Shown piece after piece: positions 34,751 through 42,799 of a stretch of 64,000 nucleotides of DNA. The stretch spans positions 237,536 to 301,535 of the forward strand of contig NZ_LMFA01000026.1 in NCBI RefSeq assembly GCF_001426565.1. Reading direction: 5' to 3'. The DNA comes from Rhizobium sp. Root482. Lineage in GTDB: Bacteria > Pseudomonadota > Alphaproteobacteria > Rhizobiales > Rhizobiaceae. The notes beneath the pieces are model-generated. The model did not search any database, was not told the DNA's origin, and saw only the letters and a program-made list of their open reading frames with translations. How positions within the stretch are numbered: position 1 is the stretch's first letter; every line of letters starts with the position of its first letter. The translations under genes were made by a program, and so were the position numbers.

Positions 34751-36523
34751 GTGACGTATCATGCAAACGGCAAAGCGAATGCGTCCGATCCGGGCGAGGC
34801 GCTGAGAAACTGCAAGATGGCCTTTGTCGGCGTCGGCCTTGCCAGCGCGCTCGTCAACGTCCTTTATCTCACCGGCTCCTTCTTCATGCTGGAGGTCTAT
34901 GACCGCGTCCTGCCCAGCCGCAGCATCCCCACCCTGATTGCGCTCTGCCTTCTGGCGCTGCTGCTCTATGCTTTCCAGGGTGCTTTCGAGCTTGTGCGCG
35001 GGCGCATGCTGGTGCGTATCGCCGGTGCCCTCGACGAGGCGATGAGCGGCCGCATCTACCGCACCGTCGTGCAGGCGCCGCTGAAGCTGCGGACCCAGGG
35101 CGACGGATTGCAGGCTCTGCGCGATTTCGACCAGGTCCGCTCGTTCCTGTCGGGAGCCGGCCCGGCGGCCTTCTTCGACCTGCCCTGGCTGCCCTTCTAT
35201 GTCGGCATCTGCTTCCTGTTCCATCCAATGATCGGCGTCGTCTCGATCATCGGTTCGGTGATCCTGATCGCCTTGACCTTCCTCACCAACCGCGGCACGC
35301 AGGGCCCCTCGAAAAAGGCCGCTGAAGCCGGCAGCCACCGCAATGCCTTTGCGCAATCCTCCCAGCGCAATGCCGAAGTGATGCAGGCCATGGGCATGCT
35401 CGGTCGCATGTCGCACCTCTGGGAGGAACGCAACAACACATATCGCGAGCAGAACCGTCAGACCTCCGATGTCGGCAACGGCTATGGCGCATTGTCGAAA
35501 GTCTTCCGCATGGCGCTGCAATCGGCCGTGCTTGCCACGGGCGCTGTCCTCGTCATCGAGGGATTGGCCTCGCCGGGCATCATCATCGCCGGCTCTATCC
35601 TCACGGCGCGGGCGCTCGCACCGGTCGAACTGGCAATCGGCAATTGGCGCGGCTTCGTATCGGCCCGCCAGAGCTGGCAGCGACTGAAGGAACTGCTGAA
35701 GGCCCTGCCGGAGCGCGAACCGCCGCTGGAACTGCCGGTTCCAAGCGACCGGTTGACCGCCGAAAGCCTGGCCGGCGGCCCCCCCGGAGCCCAGCGCCTG
35801 ACCTTTGCCGATGTCAATTTCACCGTGCGCGCCGGCAGCGCGCTTGGCGTCATCGGTCCGAGCGCCTCCGGCAAATCGTCGCTTGCGCGCGCGCTTCTCG
35901 GCATCTGGCCGGCCTTCCGTGGCTCCGTGCGTCTCGATGGCGCGGCGCTCGACCAGTGGGACAGCGATCGGCTCGGCCAGTATATCGGCTACCTGCCGCA
36001 GGACGTCGAACTGTTCGCCGGCACGGTTGCGCAGAATATCGCCCGGTTCAGCGAAGATGCCTCCTCGGAGGCGATCGTTTCGGCGGCCCGGGCGGCCCGC
36101 GTCAACGATCTTATCCTCAAGTTGCCGAACGGCTACGAGACCGAGATCGGTGAAGGCGGCGCGTCGCTATCGGCCGGCCAGCGCCAGCGCGTGGCGCTCG
36201 CCCGCGCGCTTTACGGCGATCCTTTCCTGGTCGTTCTCGACGAACCCAATTCCAACCTGGATGCCGAGGGCGAGCAGGCCTTGAGCGAAGCGATCATGAG
36301 TGTCAGGGCGCGTGGGGGCATCGTCGTCGTCATCGCCCATCGGCCGAGCGCGCTTGCCGCCGCCGACATGGTCTTGATGATGAACGAGGGACGGATGCAG
36401 GCCTTCGGGCCGAAGGATGAGGTGCTGACGCAGATCCTGCGCAAGGACCGCGCGCAAACGGCAAGCCCGAAGCCGCTGAAGATCGTCGGCGACGGACAGG
36501 AGTCTGATCGTGAAAAAGCCTGA
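34751..36523 (+). CDS. Type I secretion ABC transporter, permease and ATPase (PrtD/PrsD-like)
   Basis: This 590-residue inner-membrane exporter half has about six helices in the first 300 residues (class 1 ABC exporter, MLEVYDRVLPSRSIPTL start). The ATPase follows: Walker A GPSASGKSS at 369-377, signature LSAGQRQRVALARAL and Walker B FLVVLDEPNSNLD. Together with the adaptor at 36510 it should form two parts of a type I system for C-terminally targeted proteins such as RTX glycanases, as PrsD does in rhizobia. The start is GTG with GAGGG upstream. No RTX-type substrate gene or outer-membrane factor is adjacent. It overlaps the adaptor by 14 bases. Confidence 0.92.
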   Translation: MTYHANGKANASDPGEALRNCKMAFVGVGLASALVNVLYLTGSFFMLEVYDRVLPSRSIPTLIALCLLALLLYAFQGAFELVRGRMLVRIAGALDEAMSGRIYRTVVQAPLKLRTQGDGLQALRDFDQVRSFLSGAGPAAFFDLPWLPFYVGICFLFHPMIGVVSIIGSVILIALTFLTNRGTQGPSKKAAEAGSHRNAFAQSSQRNAEVMQAMGMLGRMSHLWEERNNTYREQNRQTSDVGNGYGALSKVFRMALQSAVLATGAVLVIEGLASPGIIIAGSILTARALAPVELAIGNWRGFVSARQSWQRLKELLKALPEREPPLELPVPSDRLTAESLAGGPPGAQRLTFADVNFTVRAGSALGVIGPSASGKSSLARALLGIWPAFRGSVRLDGAALDQWDSDRLGQYIGYLPQDVELFAGTVAQNIARFSEDASSEAIVSAARAARVNDLILKLPNGYETEIGEGGASLSAGQRQRVALARALYGDPFLVVLDEPNSNLDAEGEQALSEAIMSVRARGGIVVVIAHRPSALAAADMVLMMNEGRMQAFGPKDEVLTQILRKDRAQTASPKPLKIVGDGQESDREKA

Positions 36524-37844
36524 ACCCGTTCTGGAAACAAAGCCTTTGAGCGCCCATCGCTCGCTCGGGCGCCACATGACTGCCGTGACGGTGCTGGCGC
36601 TGGCGCTGGTCGTCGGCGTCGGCGGCTGGGCCGCGACCACGGAATTGTCGAGCGCCGTCGTCGCCGGCGGTACGGTCGTGGTGGAGAATAACGTCAAGAA
36701 GATCCAGCATCTGACGGGCGGCATCGTCGAGGAGGTGCTGGTCAAGGAAGGCGAGACCGTCAAGGCAGGCCAGATCCTGCTCAAGCTCGACGGCACCACC
36801 GTGCGCGCCAATCTGTCGATCGTCGAGAATACCCTGGCGCAGCTCTATGCCCGCCGGGCCCGCCTGCTTGCCGAACAGCTGGGTTCGGACAATTTCATCA
36901 TTCCCGAAAACCTCAACGAATTGACGTCTGGCGCGAGCACGCCCGGCTCCGTTCTGGAAGAGAGCGAACGCAAGCTGTTCATCAGCCGGAGGAACGCGCT
37001 TGCCGGCATGAAAAGCCAGCTCGCCTCGCGCAAGGACCAGCTTGCCGAGGAGACCAAGGGGCTGACGGTGCAGATCGGCGCCATCGGCGATGCGCTGAAG
37101 CTGATCGGCGAGGAGTTGACCGGCCTCGACAAGCTCTATGGCCAAGGCCTCGTTTCCATGCAGAGGCTGACCGAGCTGAAGCGTGACCGCGCCCAGCTCG
37201 AGGGCGATCGCGGTGCCCGCATTGCCGCCCGCGCCCAGGCCGCCGGCAGGTCCAGCGAGATCGACCTGCAGATCCTGCAGCTCGACGAAGACCGCCGCAC
37301 CGAAATTGCCAAGGAACTGACGGATATCGAAGGCAAGATTTCCGAATATGAAGACCGCCGCATCGCTGCCGTGGACCAGTTGAAGCGAATCGACATCCGC
37401 GCGCCGCTTGACGGCCGGGTCTACCAGCTGGCCGTGCATACGGTAAACGGCGTCATCCATCCGGGCGAAGTGCTGATGCTGGTCGTGCCGGGCGCCGACA
37501 GCCTGACGGTGGAGGCGAAGATCGCCACGCATGACATCGACCAGATCCGTCTCGGCCAGCCGGTGGAAATTCGCTTCAGCGCCTTCAACCAGCACACGAC
37601 CCCGATCGTCGAGGCCGAAGTCGTCACCATTGCGCCCGATCTCGTCACCGAGGAGCGCAGCGGCATGAGCTACTATCCGCTGCGCATCAAGCCGAAGCCG
37701 GAAAGTCTCGCCGCCCTTAAGGGACTGACGCTCTATCCCGGCATGCCGGCCGAAGTGTTCATCAAGATCGCCGACCGGACCGTGCTGTCCTATCTGGCAA
37801 AGCCGCTGACCGAGCAGATGAAGCACACGTTCCGCGAGGAATGA
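36510..37844 (+). CDS. Type I secretion periplasmic adaptor, HlyD/PrtE family
   Basis: This 444-residue membrane fusion protein has one N-terminal helix (MTAVTVLALALVVGVGGWAATTEL), then a lipoyl half (VVVENNVKKIQHLTGGIVEEVLVKEGETV) and a long coiled-coil hairpin (about residues 110-290). The second lipoyl half and the beta-barrel follow, with YYPLRIKPKPE and LYPGMPAEVFI at the C-terminus. It pairs with the ABC protein upstream and spans the periplasm. The start is GTG 36510, inside the end of the ABC gene. Confidence 0.92.
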   Translation: MKKPEPVLETKPLSAHRSLGRHMTAVTVLALALVVGVGGWAATTELSSAVVAGGTVVVENNVKKIQHLTGGIVEEVLVKEGETVKAGQILLKLDGTTVRANLSIVENTLAQLYARRARLLAEQLGSDNFIIPENLNELTSGASTPGSVLEESERKLFISRRNALAGMKSQLASRKDQLAEETKGLTVQIGAIGDALKLIGEELTGLDKLYGQGLVSMQRLTELKRDRAQLEGDRGARIAARAQAAGRSSEIDLQILQLDEDRRTEIAKELTDIEGKISEYEDRRIAAVDQLKRIDIRAPLDGRVYQLAVHTVNGVIHPGEVLMLVVPGADSLTVEAKIATHDIDQIRLGQPVEIRFSAFNQHTTPIVEAEVVTIAPDLVTEERSGMSYYPLRIKPKPESLAALKGLTLYPGMPAEVFIKIADRTVLSYLAKPLTEQMKHTFREE

Positions 37845-37886
37845 CGGAATGGCAGGCCGCGCCACCCTAACAGGCCCGGCGCGAAC

Positions 37887-38582
37887 CTATGCCTCGGGAT
37901 CGGCCGGCAGCGCCCAGTCGATCGGCTCGCGGCCTTTCGAGACAAGAAAATCATTCGCTCGGGAAAAGGGCCTGGTGCCGAAAAAGCCGTTATGGGCCGA
38001 TAGCGGCGAGGGATGCGGCGACCGGATGACGAGGTGGCGGGCCGGATCGACGAAGGCCGCCTTCTTCTGCGCATAGGCGCCCCAGAGGATGAAGACCACC
38101 GGATGGTCCTGCCCGTTGACGGCGCGGATGATCGCATCGGTGAAACGCTCCCAACCCTTGCCCTGATGCGACGCGGCCATGGCGCGCTCGACGGTGAGCA
38201 CGCTGTTGAGCAGGAGCACGCCCTGGCGCGCCCAGCTTTCGAGGAAACCGTGGCGGACGGGCGCAATGCCGAGATCCCCCTGCAATTCCTTATAAATATT
38301 GACGAGCGACGGCGGCGGACGGATGCCCGGCTGGACGCTGAAGGACAGGCCATGGGCCTGCCCCTCGCCATGATAGGGATCCTGCCCGAGGATGACGACC
38401 CGAACGGACTCGAGCGGCGTCAGGTCCAGCGCGCGAAAATATTCGCCTCCCCTCGGGAAAATCCGTTTGCCGCTGTCCTTCTCCTGAACAAGAAATCGCT
38501 TCAGCTCGGCCATATAGGGGCTGGAAAATTCCGGCTCCAACGCCGCCTTCCAGCTTTCCCCGATCTTCACGGTCGATTCCAT
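37887..38582 (-). CDS. ung: Uracil-DNA glycosylase, family 1
   Basis: This 231-residue base excision repair enzyme removes uracil from DNA. Motif A is [22 protein letters not shown] with the catalytic aspartate in GQDPYH (66-71), and motif B is [34 protein letters not shown] is typical of the family. It is convergent with the secretion adaptor and divergent from modA, with no operon partner. Confidence 0.95.
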   Translation of the reverse strand: MESTVKIGESWKAALEPEFSSPYMAELKRFLVQEKDSGKRIFPRGGEYFRALDLTPLESVRVVILGQDPYHGEGQAHGLSFSVQPGIRPPPSLVNIYKELQGDLGIAPVRHGFLESWARQGVLLLNSVLTVERAMAASHQGKGWERFTDAIIRAVNGQDHPVVFILWGAYAQKKAAFVDPARHLVIRSPHPSPLSAHNGFFGTRPFSRANDFLVSKGREPIDWALPADPEA

Positions 38583-38706
38583 CGCGTCAACGGCCTTTCA
38601 TTTGCAATTCCGATCATCCACGGCTCGGCAAAATCTAACGCCGCGGCATTTGATGACAAGCGACAATCTCGGTTTCCGGTAAAGGAGAATCAATATGTTT
38701 ATAGAA

Positions 38707-38742
38707 ATATAACGCTGGTCAATTTCGTCCATACCGTTATAT
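38707..38742. promoter_or_regulatory. Candidate ModE (Mo-box) half-sites upstream of modA
   Basis: ATATAACG at 38707-38714 and its exact complement CGTTATAT at 38735-38742 match known ModE half-sites. They are separated by 20 bases and point the opposite way from the classical CG..TATAT-gap-ATATA..CG order, so each may instead pair with a poorer neighbour (GTTTATA lies just left of the first). They stand 33-68 bases before the modA start, and a modE gene closes the locus. Confidence 0.55.
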
Positions 38743-38774
38743 CTGTCGGGACAGTTCGATAAATGGGAGGCCGC

Positions 38775-39566
38775 ATGCGCGCCGGACGCCGAACCACGCC
38801 GAAATATCTTATCGCACTTGGCATTCTCTGCCTGGGCATAGCAGGGTTGTCCTGCCCGGCTGCCGCCGCGGACAAAGTCACCGTCTTTGCAGCCGCCAGC
38901 CTGAAGACCGCGCTCGATGCCGTGAATGCTGCCTGGCAGGTGGAGACAAGCAAGGAAACCACCGCCTCCTATGCCGCAAGCTCGGCATTGGCCAGGCAGA
39001 TCGAGGCGGGCGCCCCGGCCGATATCTTCATTTCCGCCGATCTCGCCTGGATGGATTATCTCTCCGAAAAGGGCCTTGTTCGCGAGGAAACGCGCGGCAA
39101 CCTGCTCGGCAACCGTCTCGTTCTGGTGACGGGAAACAAGGATGCAGCGCCAATCGATATTCGCAAGAATTTCGACCTGAAGGGCCTCCTCGGCGACGAA
39201 AAGCTGGCCATGGGCGCCGTCCAATCGGTCCCGGCCGGCAAATACGGCAAGGCAGCGCTTGAAAAGCTCGGTGTCTGGGCTTCCGTCGAGGGCAGTGTGG
39301 CAGGCGCCGAGAATGTGCGCGCCGCACTGCTCTTGGTTGCGAGGGGCGAAGCGCCCTATGGCATCGTCTATGAGACCGATGCCGCCGCCGAAGACGGCGT
39401 GAAGATCGTCGGCACCTTCCCCGAAGGCAGCCATCCGCCGATCGTCTATCCGATCGCCATGACCGCCGATAGCGACAATGCAGACGCCAGGGGCTATATC
39501 GAATTCCTCAAATCCGCCAAGGCCGCAGCGCTCTTCCAGGCGCAGGGCTTCACCATCCTGAAATAA
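38775..39566 (+). CDS. modA: Molybdate ABC transporter substrate-binding protein
   Basis: This periplasmic protein of about 263 residues has a signal peptide (YLIALGILCLGIAGLSCPAAAA). The mature start DKVTVFAAASLKTALDAVNA and the later ASSALARQIEAGAPADIFISAD are the oxyanion-binding ModA signature. The late IVYETDAAAE segment also fits. ATG 38775 has GGGAGG four bases ahead; ATG 38763 is an in-frame alternative adding four residues. It delivers molybdate to ModBC and is the first gene of modABC. Confidence 0.94.
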   Translation: MRAGRRTTPKYLIALGILCLGIAGLSCPAAAADKVTVFAAASLKTALDAVNAAWQVETSKETTASYAASSALARQIEAGAPADIFISADLAWMDYLSEKGLVREETRGNLLGNRLVLVTGNKDAAPIDIRKNFDLKGLLGDEKLAMGAVQSVPAGKYGKAALEKLGVWASVEGSVAGAENVRAALLLVARGEAPYGIVYETDAAAEDGVKIVGTFPEGSHPPIVYPIAMTADSDNADARGYIEFLKSAKAAALFQAQGFTILK

Positions 39567-39576
39567 GGGGCATCCA

Positions 39577-40293
39577 TTGGGCTTGCTGCAACTGGACTGG
39601 CTCGTCTTGAGCGAGGCGGAATGGATGGCGGTCCGACTCAGCCTGCGCGTCTCGCTGGTCGCGATGCTGGCAAGCCTGCCCTTTGCCATCGCCATCGCCA
39701 TGTTTCTGGCGCGCGGAAAGTTTCGGGGAAAAGCCATTCTCAACGGCGTGGTGCATCTGCCGCTGGTGTTGCCGCCGGTGGTGACCGGCTTTCTGCTGCT
39801 GATCCTATTTGGCCGGCGCGGCCCGATCGGCGCCTTTCTGGCCGAATATACCGGCATCACCTTCTCCTTCCGGTGGACGGGCGCTGCGCTTGCCTGCGCC
39901 ATCATGGCCTTCCCCCTGATGGTGCGCAGCATCCGCCTGTCGGTGGAAGCGGTCGATCGCCGGCTGGAGCAGGCGGCGGCCACACTTGGCGCTGGCCCCG
40001 CCTGGGTTTTCCTTACCGTCACCCTGCCTCTTGCCCTGCCCGGCATCATTGCCGGCATGATCCTCGCCTTTGCCAAGGCGATGGGGGAGTTCGGCGCAAC
40101 CATCACCTTCGTCTCCAACATTCCCGGCGAAACCCAGACCCTGTCCTCGGCGATCTACATATTTACCCAGGTTCCCGGCGGCGAGGCAGGCGCGCTGCGG
40201 CTGACGCTGATCTCCGTGGCCGTCTCCATGGCTGCCCTCATGGTCTCGGAGGTCCTTGCAAACCTTGCCGCGCGGAAGGCGGAAACCCAATGA
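39577..40293 (+). CDS. modB: Molybdate ABC transporter permease
   Basis: This 238-residue inner-membrane permease has five or six helices. PLVLPPVVTGFLLLILFGRRGPIG and the coupling loop AAATLGAGPAWVFLTVTLPLALPGIIAG (EAA motif) identify ModB. The start appears to be TTG 39577, with AAGGGG 6 bases ahead and the modA stop 8 bases before that; no nearby ATG fits. It overlaps modC by four bases (ATGA). Confidence 0.94.
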   Translation: MGLLQLDWLVLSEAEWMAVRLSLRVSLVAMLASLPFAIAIAMFLARGKFRGKAILNGVVHLPLVLPPVVTGFLLLILFGRRGPIGAFLAEYTGITFSFRWTGAALACAIMAFPLMVRSIRLSVEAVDRRLEQAAATLGAGPAWVFLTVTLPLALPGIIAGMILAFAKAMGEFGATITFVSNIPGETQTLSSAIYIFTQVPGGEAGALRLTLISVAVSMAALMVSEVLANLAARKAETQ

Positions 40294-41366
40294 CCCTGAC
40301 CGTGGATATCCGTCATCGGCTGGCGGCCTTCTCCATCGACGCAGCCTTTTCCTGCGATCGGGACGTAACGGCACTTTTCGGACGCTCCGGATCCGGCAAG
40401 ACATCGCTGGTCAACATCGTCGCCGGCTTGATGAAACCCGATGCCGGCCGCATCGCTCTCGATGACGACGTGCTTTTCGACGGCGGCAGACACATTTTCG
40501 TGCCTGCCCACAGGCGCCGCTTCGGTTATGTCTTCCAGGAGGCGCGCCTGTTTCCGCATCTGAGCGTCAGGCACAATCTCGGCTATGGCAGCTGGTTTTC
40601 CGGTCGCAAATCAAAGGGGCCGCAATTCAAGCGGATCGTCGATCTGCTCGGCATCGGCGCGCTTCTGGAGCGGTCGCCGGCCAATCTGTCCGGCGGCGAA
40701 AAACAGCGCGTCGCCATCGGCCGGGCGCTGCTTTCCAATCCGCGCCTACTCCTGATGGACGAGCCGCTGGCGGCGCTGGACGAGGAGCGCAAGGCGGAAA
40801 TCCTGCCCTATCTGGAGCGCCTGCGCGACGAGGCGGACATGCCGATCATCTATGTCAGCCATTCGGTCGCCGAGGTGGCGCGGCTGGCGGGCAAAGTCGT
40901 CATTCTCGAGAACGGCCGCGTCAGCGCCGCCGGCGATGCGGCCGCCATGCTCAGCCTGCCATCTGCCCTCTCGACCGTCGAGCGCCGGGAGGCAGGCGCC
41001 CTGATCGACGGGACCGTCGAAGCGGCCGACGGTGAGCACGGGATCACCACGATCCGCGCCGGTGGCGTGCTGATCCGCATGCCGCATCTGACAGGCGCGA
41101 TGATCGGAAAGCCGGTGCGGCTGCAAATCGCCGCTCGCGACGTGATGCTGGCGACCAGCCGGCCGGACGGGCTGAGCGCGCTCAACATCCTTCCCGGCGC
41201 GATCGTCCAGATCGGCATGCCGGTGGAGGGATCGGTGGATATCCGGCTGGACTGCGGTGGCGTTACGATCGTTTCCCGGATCACGACACTGTCGCGCGAC
41301 ATGCTCGGCCTCAGGCCCGGCATGCGGGTTCATGCGATCGTCAAGAGCGTCGCGCTGGATATATGA
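40290..41366 (+). CDS. modC: Molybdate ABC transporter ATP-binding protein
   Basis: This 358-residue ATPase has Walker A GRSGSGKTS starting at residue 31, the signature LSGGEKQRVAIGRALL, Walker B LLLMDEPLAALDEERK, and a C-terminal TOBE molybdate-binding domain (about 285-355, SALNILPGAIVQI). It powers molybdate import through ModB. Its last 26 bases overlap the convergent modE gene. Confidence 0.95.
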   Translation: MTLTVDIRHRLAAFSIDAAFSCDRDVTALFGRSGSGKTSLVNIVAGLMKPDAGRIALDDDVLFDGGRHIFVPAHRRRFGYVFQEARLFPHLSVRHNLGYGSWFSGRKSKGPQFKRIVDLLGIGALLERSPANLSGGEKQRVAIGRALLSNPRLLLMDEPLAALDEERKAEILPYLERLRDEADMPIIYVSHSVAEVARLAGKVVILENGRVSAAGDAAAMLSLPSALSTVERREAGALIDGTVEAADGEHGITTIRAGGVLIRMPHLTGAMIGKPVRLQIAARDVMLATSRPDGLSALNILPGAIVQIGMPVEGSVDIRLDCGGVTIVSRITTLSRDMLGLRPGMRVHAIVKSVALDI

Positions 41367-41742
41367 TCGGCTCGACCGGCGCCTCCGGGTCGCGGTTTTC
41401 CTCCAGCCAGGCAATATCATCGGACAGCGCCTGCTCGATCCTCTCCTCCATCGACCGGAACCGGCGGATCAATTCCTCGCCGAAGGGCGTGACGATGGCG
41501 CCGCCGCCCTGCTTGCCGCCGCGCTGGGAGGAGACTGCGTCCTCCTTGAACATCCGGTTGAGCGCGCTGACGAGCAGCCAGGCCCGCCGATAGGACATGT
41601 CCATCGCCCGACCCGCCGCCGAGATCGAACCGGTCTCGCGGATCAGTTCGAGCAACATGATCTTGCCGCGCCCAAGCCTCTCGGCATGGGGGAAATCGAT
41701 CCTGAGAACCGGGGTCAGGTCAGGGGCGCTTTTGGTGCTCAT
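41341..41742 (-). CDS. modE: Molybdenum-dependent regulator ModE, DNA-binding domain only
   Basis: This 133-residue regulator has the LysR-like winged helix of ModE (GRGKIMLLELIRETGSISAAGRAMDMSYRRAWLLVSALN) and the conserved GGKQGGGAIVTPFGEELIRRFR. The molybdate-binding TOBE domains of E. coli ModE are missing, as in the single-domain ModE of Agrobacterium. It overlaps the modC 3' end tail-to-tail. It may control modABC through the palindromic half-sites at 38707-38742. Molybdate sensing by so short a protein would need a different mechanism. Confidence 0.92.
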   Translation of the reverse strand: MSTKSAPDLTPVLRIDFPHAERLGRGKIMLLELIRETGSISAAGRAMDMSYRRAWLLVSALNRMFKEDAVSSQRGGKQGGGAIVTPFGEELIRRFRSMEERIEQALSDDIAWLEENRDPEAPVEPIIYPARRS

Positions 41743-41832
41743 GCGGTCGGACGAATGCCTTTCTGGTTCGCGAAAGGCTATCGCACGGGTCGCGCCATGT
41801 ATAGGCCGACGGCGTTGCGGACAACCGACCTG

Positions 41833-42570
41833 CTACAGGCACATGCCGCCATCGATGACATGGACATGACCGGTCGTATAGTTGGAAACGTCGCTGCCGA
41901 GGTAGACGGCAAGCGCTGCAATTTCCTCCGGCTGGCCGATCCGGCCCATGGGCTGGCGGGCGATGAAGGCGGCGCGGGCTTCCTCGTAATTTCCCTGCGC
42001 CCGCATCCGCTCCTCCAGCGACGGCGACTGGACGGTACCCGGGGCGATCGCATTGCAGCGGATTCCCTGCTTGATATAATCGATGGCGACGGATTTGGTG
42101 AGCCCGATGACGGCCGCCTTGCTGGCCGAATAGGCAAAGCGGTTGGGCACTCCGGCCGGCACGCCGGCGACGGACGACATATTGATGATCGACCCGCCGC
42201 CATTTTCGATCATGCCCGGCAGGAAGGCGCGGATCAGCCGGAACATGGATTTGACGTTGAGATCGAAGGCAAGGTCATAATCCCGTTCATCGGCCTTCAG
42301 AATGGTTCCGCCATGGACCACGCCGGCGCAGTTGAACAGCACGTCGATGGTGCCGGTCCTGGCGGCGAAGGCCGAGATCGCCTCCGCATCCATGACATCC
42401 AGTTTCTCGACCGAGATGCCGAGCGCCGAAAGTTCGGCCAGCTTTTCAGCATTGATATCCGTTGCGGTGACGATCGCGCCCTCGCGCTGAAAAGCCTCCG
42501 CTGCCGCGCGACCGATGCCCTGCGCGGCAGCCGTGATTACCGCGCGCTTGCCGGCCAGAAGTCCACCCAT
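41833..42570 (-). CDS. Short-chain dehydrogenase, DHRS6/BDH2-like
   Basis: This 245-residue NAD(P)-dependent oxidoreductase has the nucleotide loop TAAAQGIGRAAAEAF, the FNCAGVVHGGTIL segment, Ser in INMSSVAG and the catalytic pair Tyr147/Lys151 (YSASK). Whole-length resemblance is to mammalian DHRS6 (reported as 3-hydroxybutyrate or hydroxyproline dehydrogenase) and bacterial 2-keto-3-deoxy-L-fuconate dehydrogenases. The exact substrate is not deducible. ATG 42570 follows GGGAG at proper distance. It is divergent from the FAD oxidoreductase at 42800. Confidence 0.87.
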   Translation of the reverse strand: MGGLLAGKRAVITAAAQGIGRAAAEAFQREGAIVTATDINAEKLAELSALGISVEKLDVMDAEAISAFAARTGTIDVLFNCAGVVHGGTILKADERDYDLAFDLNVKSMFRLIRAFLPGMIENGGGSIINMSSVAGVPAGVPNRFAYSASKAAVIGLTKSVAIDYIKQGIRCNAIAPGTVQSPSLEERMRAQGNYEEARAAFIARQPMGRIGQPEEIAALAVYLGSDVSNYTTGHVHVIDGGMCL

Positions 42571-42719
42571 GTCATTTCTCCCTGTCACGGCCGCAACAGG
42601 GCCGAATTCGAGCATAGGAATATTCCCGCCGATCCTCATGTCAAGCAGCCTGACGTATTCTTATAGAGAAAAGACATGGTACTGCAGAGAGAAAAGCTGG
42701 TCCGGCTTTGGCGGGCCGG

Positions 42720-42754
42720 TTGACATAGGTCATTCTTCGCGACTTGATCGGCGC
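42720..42754 (+). promoter_or_regulatory. Possible promoter for the FAD oxidoreductase
   Basis: TTGACA at 42720-42725 is a consensus -35 box. The matching -10 (around 42743-42748, ACTTGA) is weak. Transcription would start some 45 bases before ATG 42800. Confidence 0.3.
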
Positions 42755-42799
42755 ATGGACCGCATGCACACCGTCCTCACCCTCTTCAGGAAACAGCCC

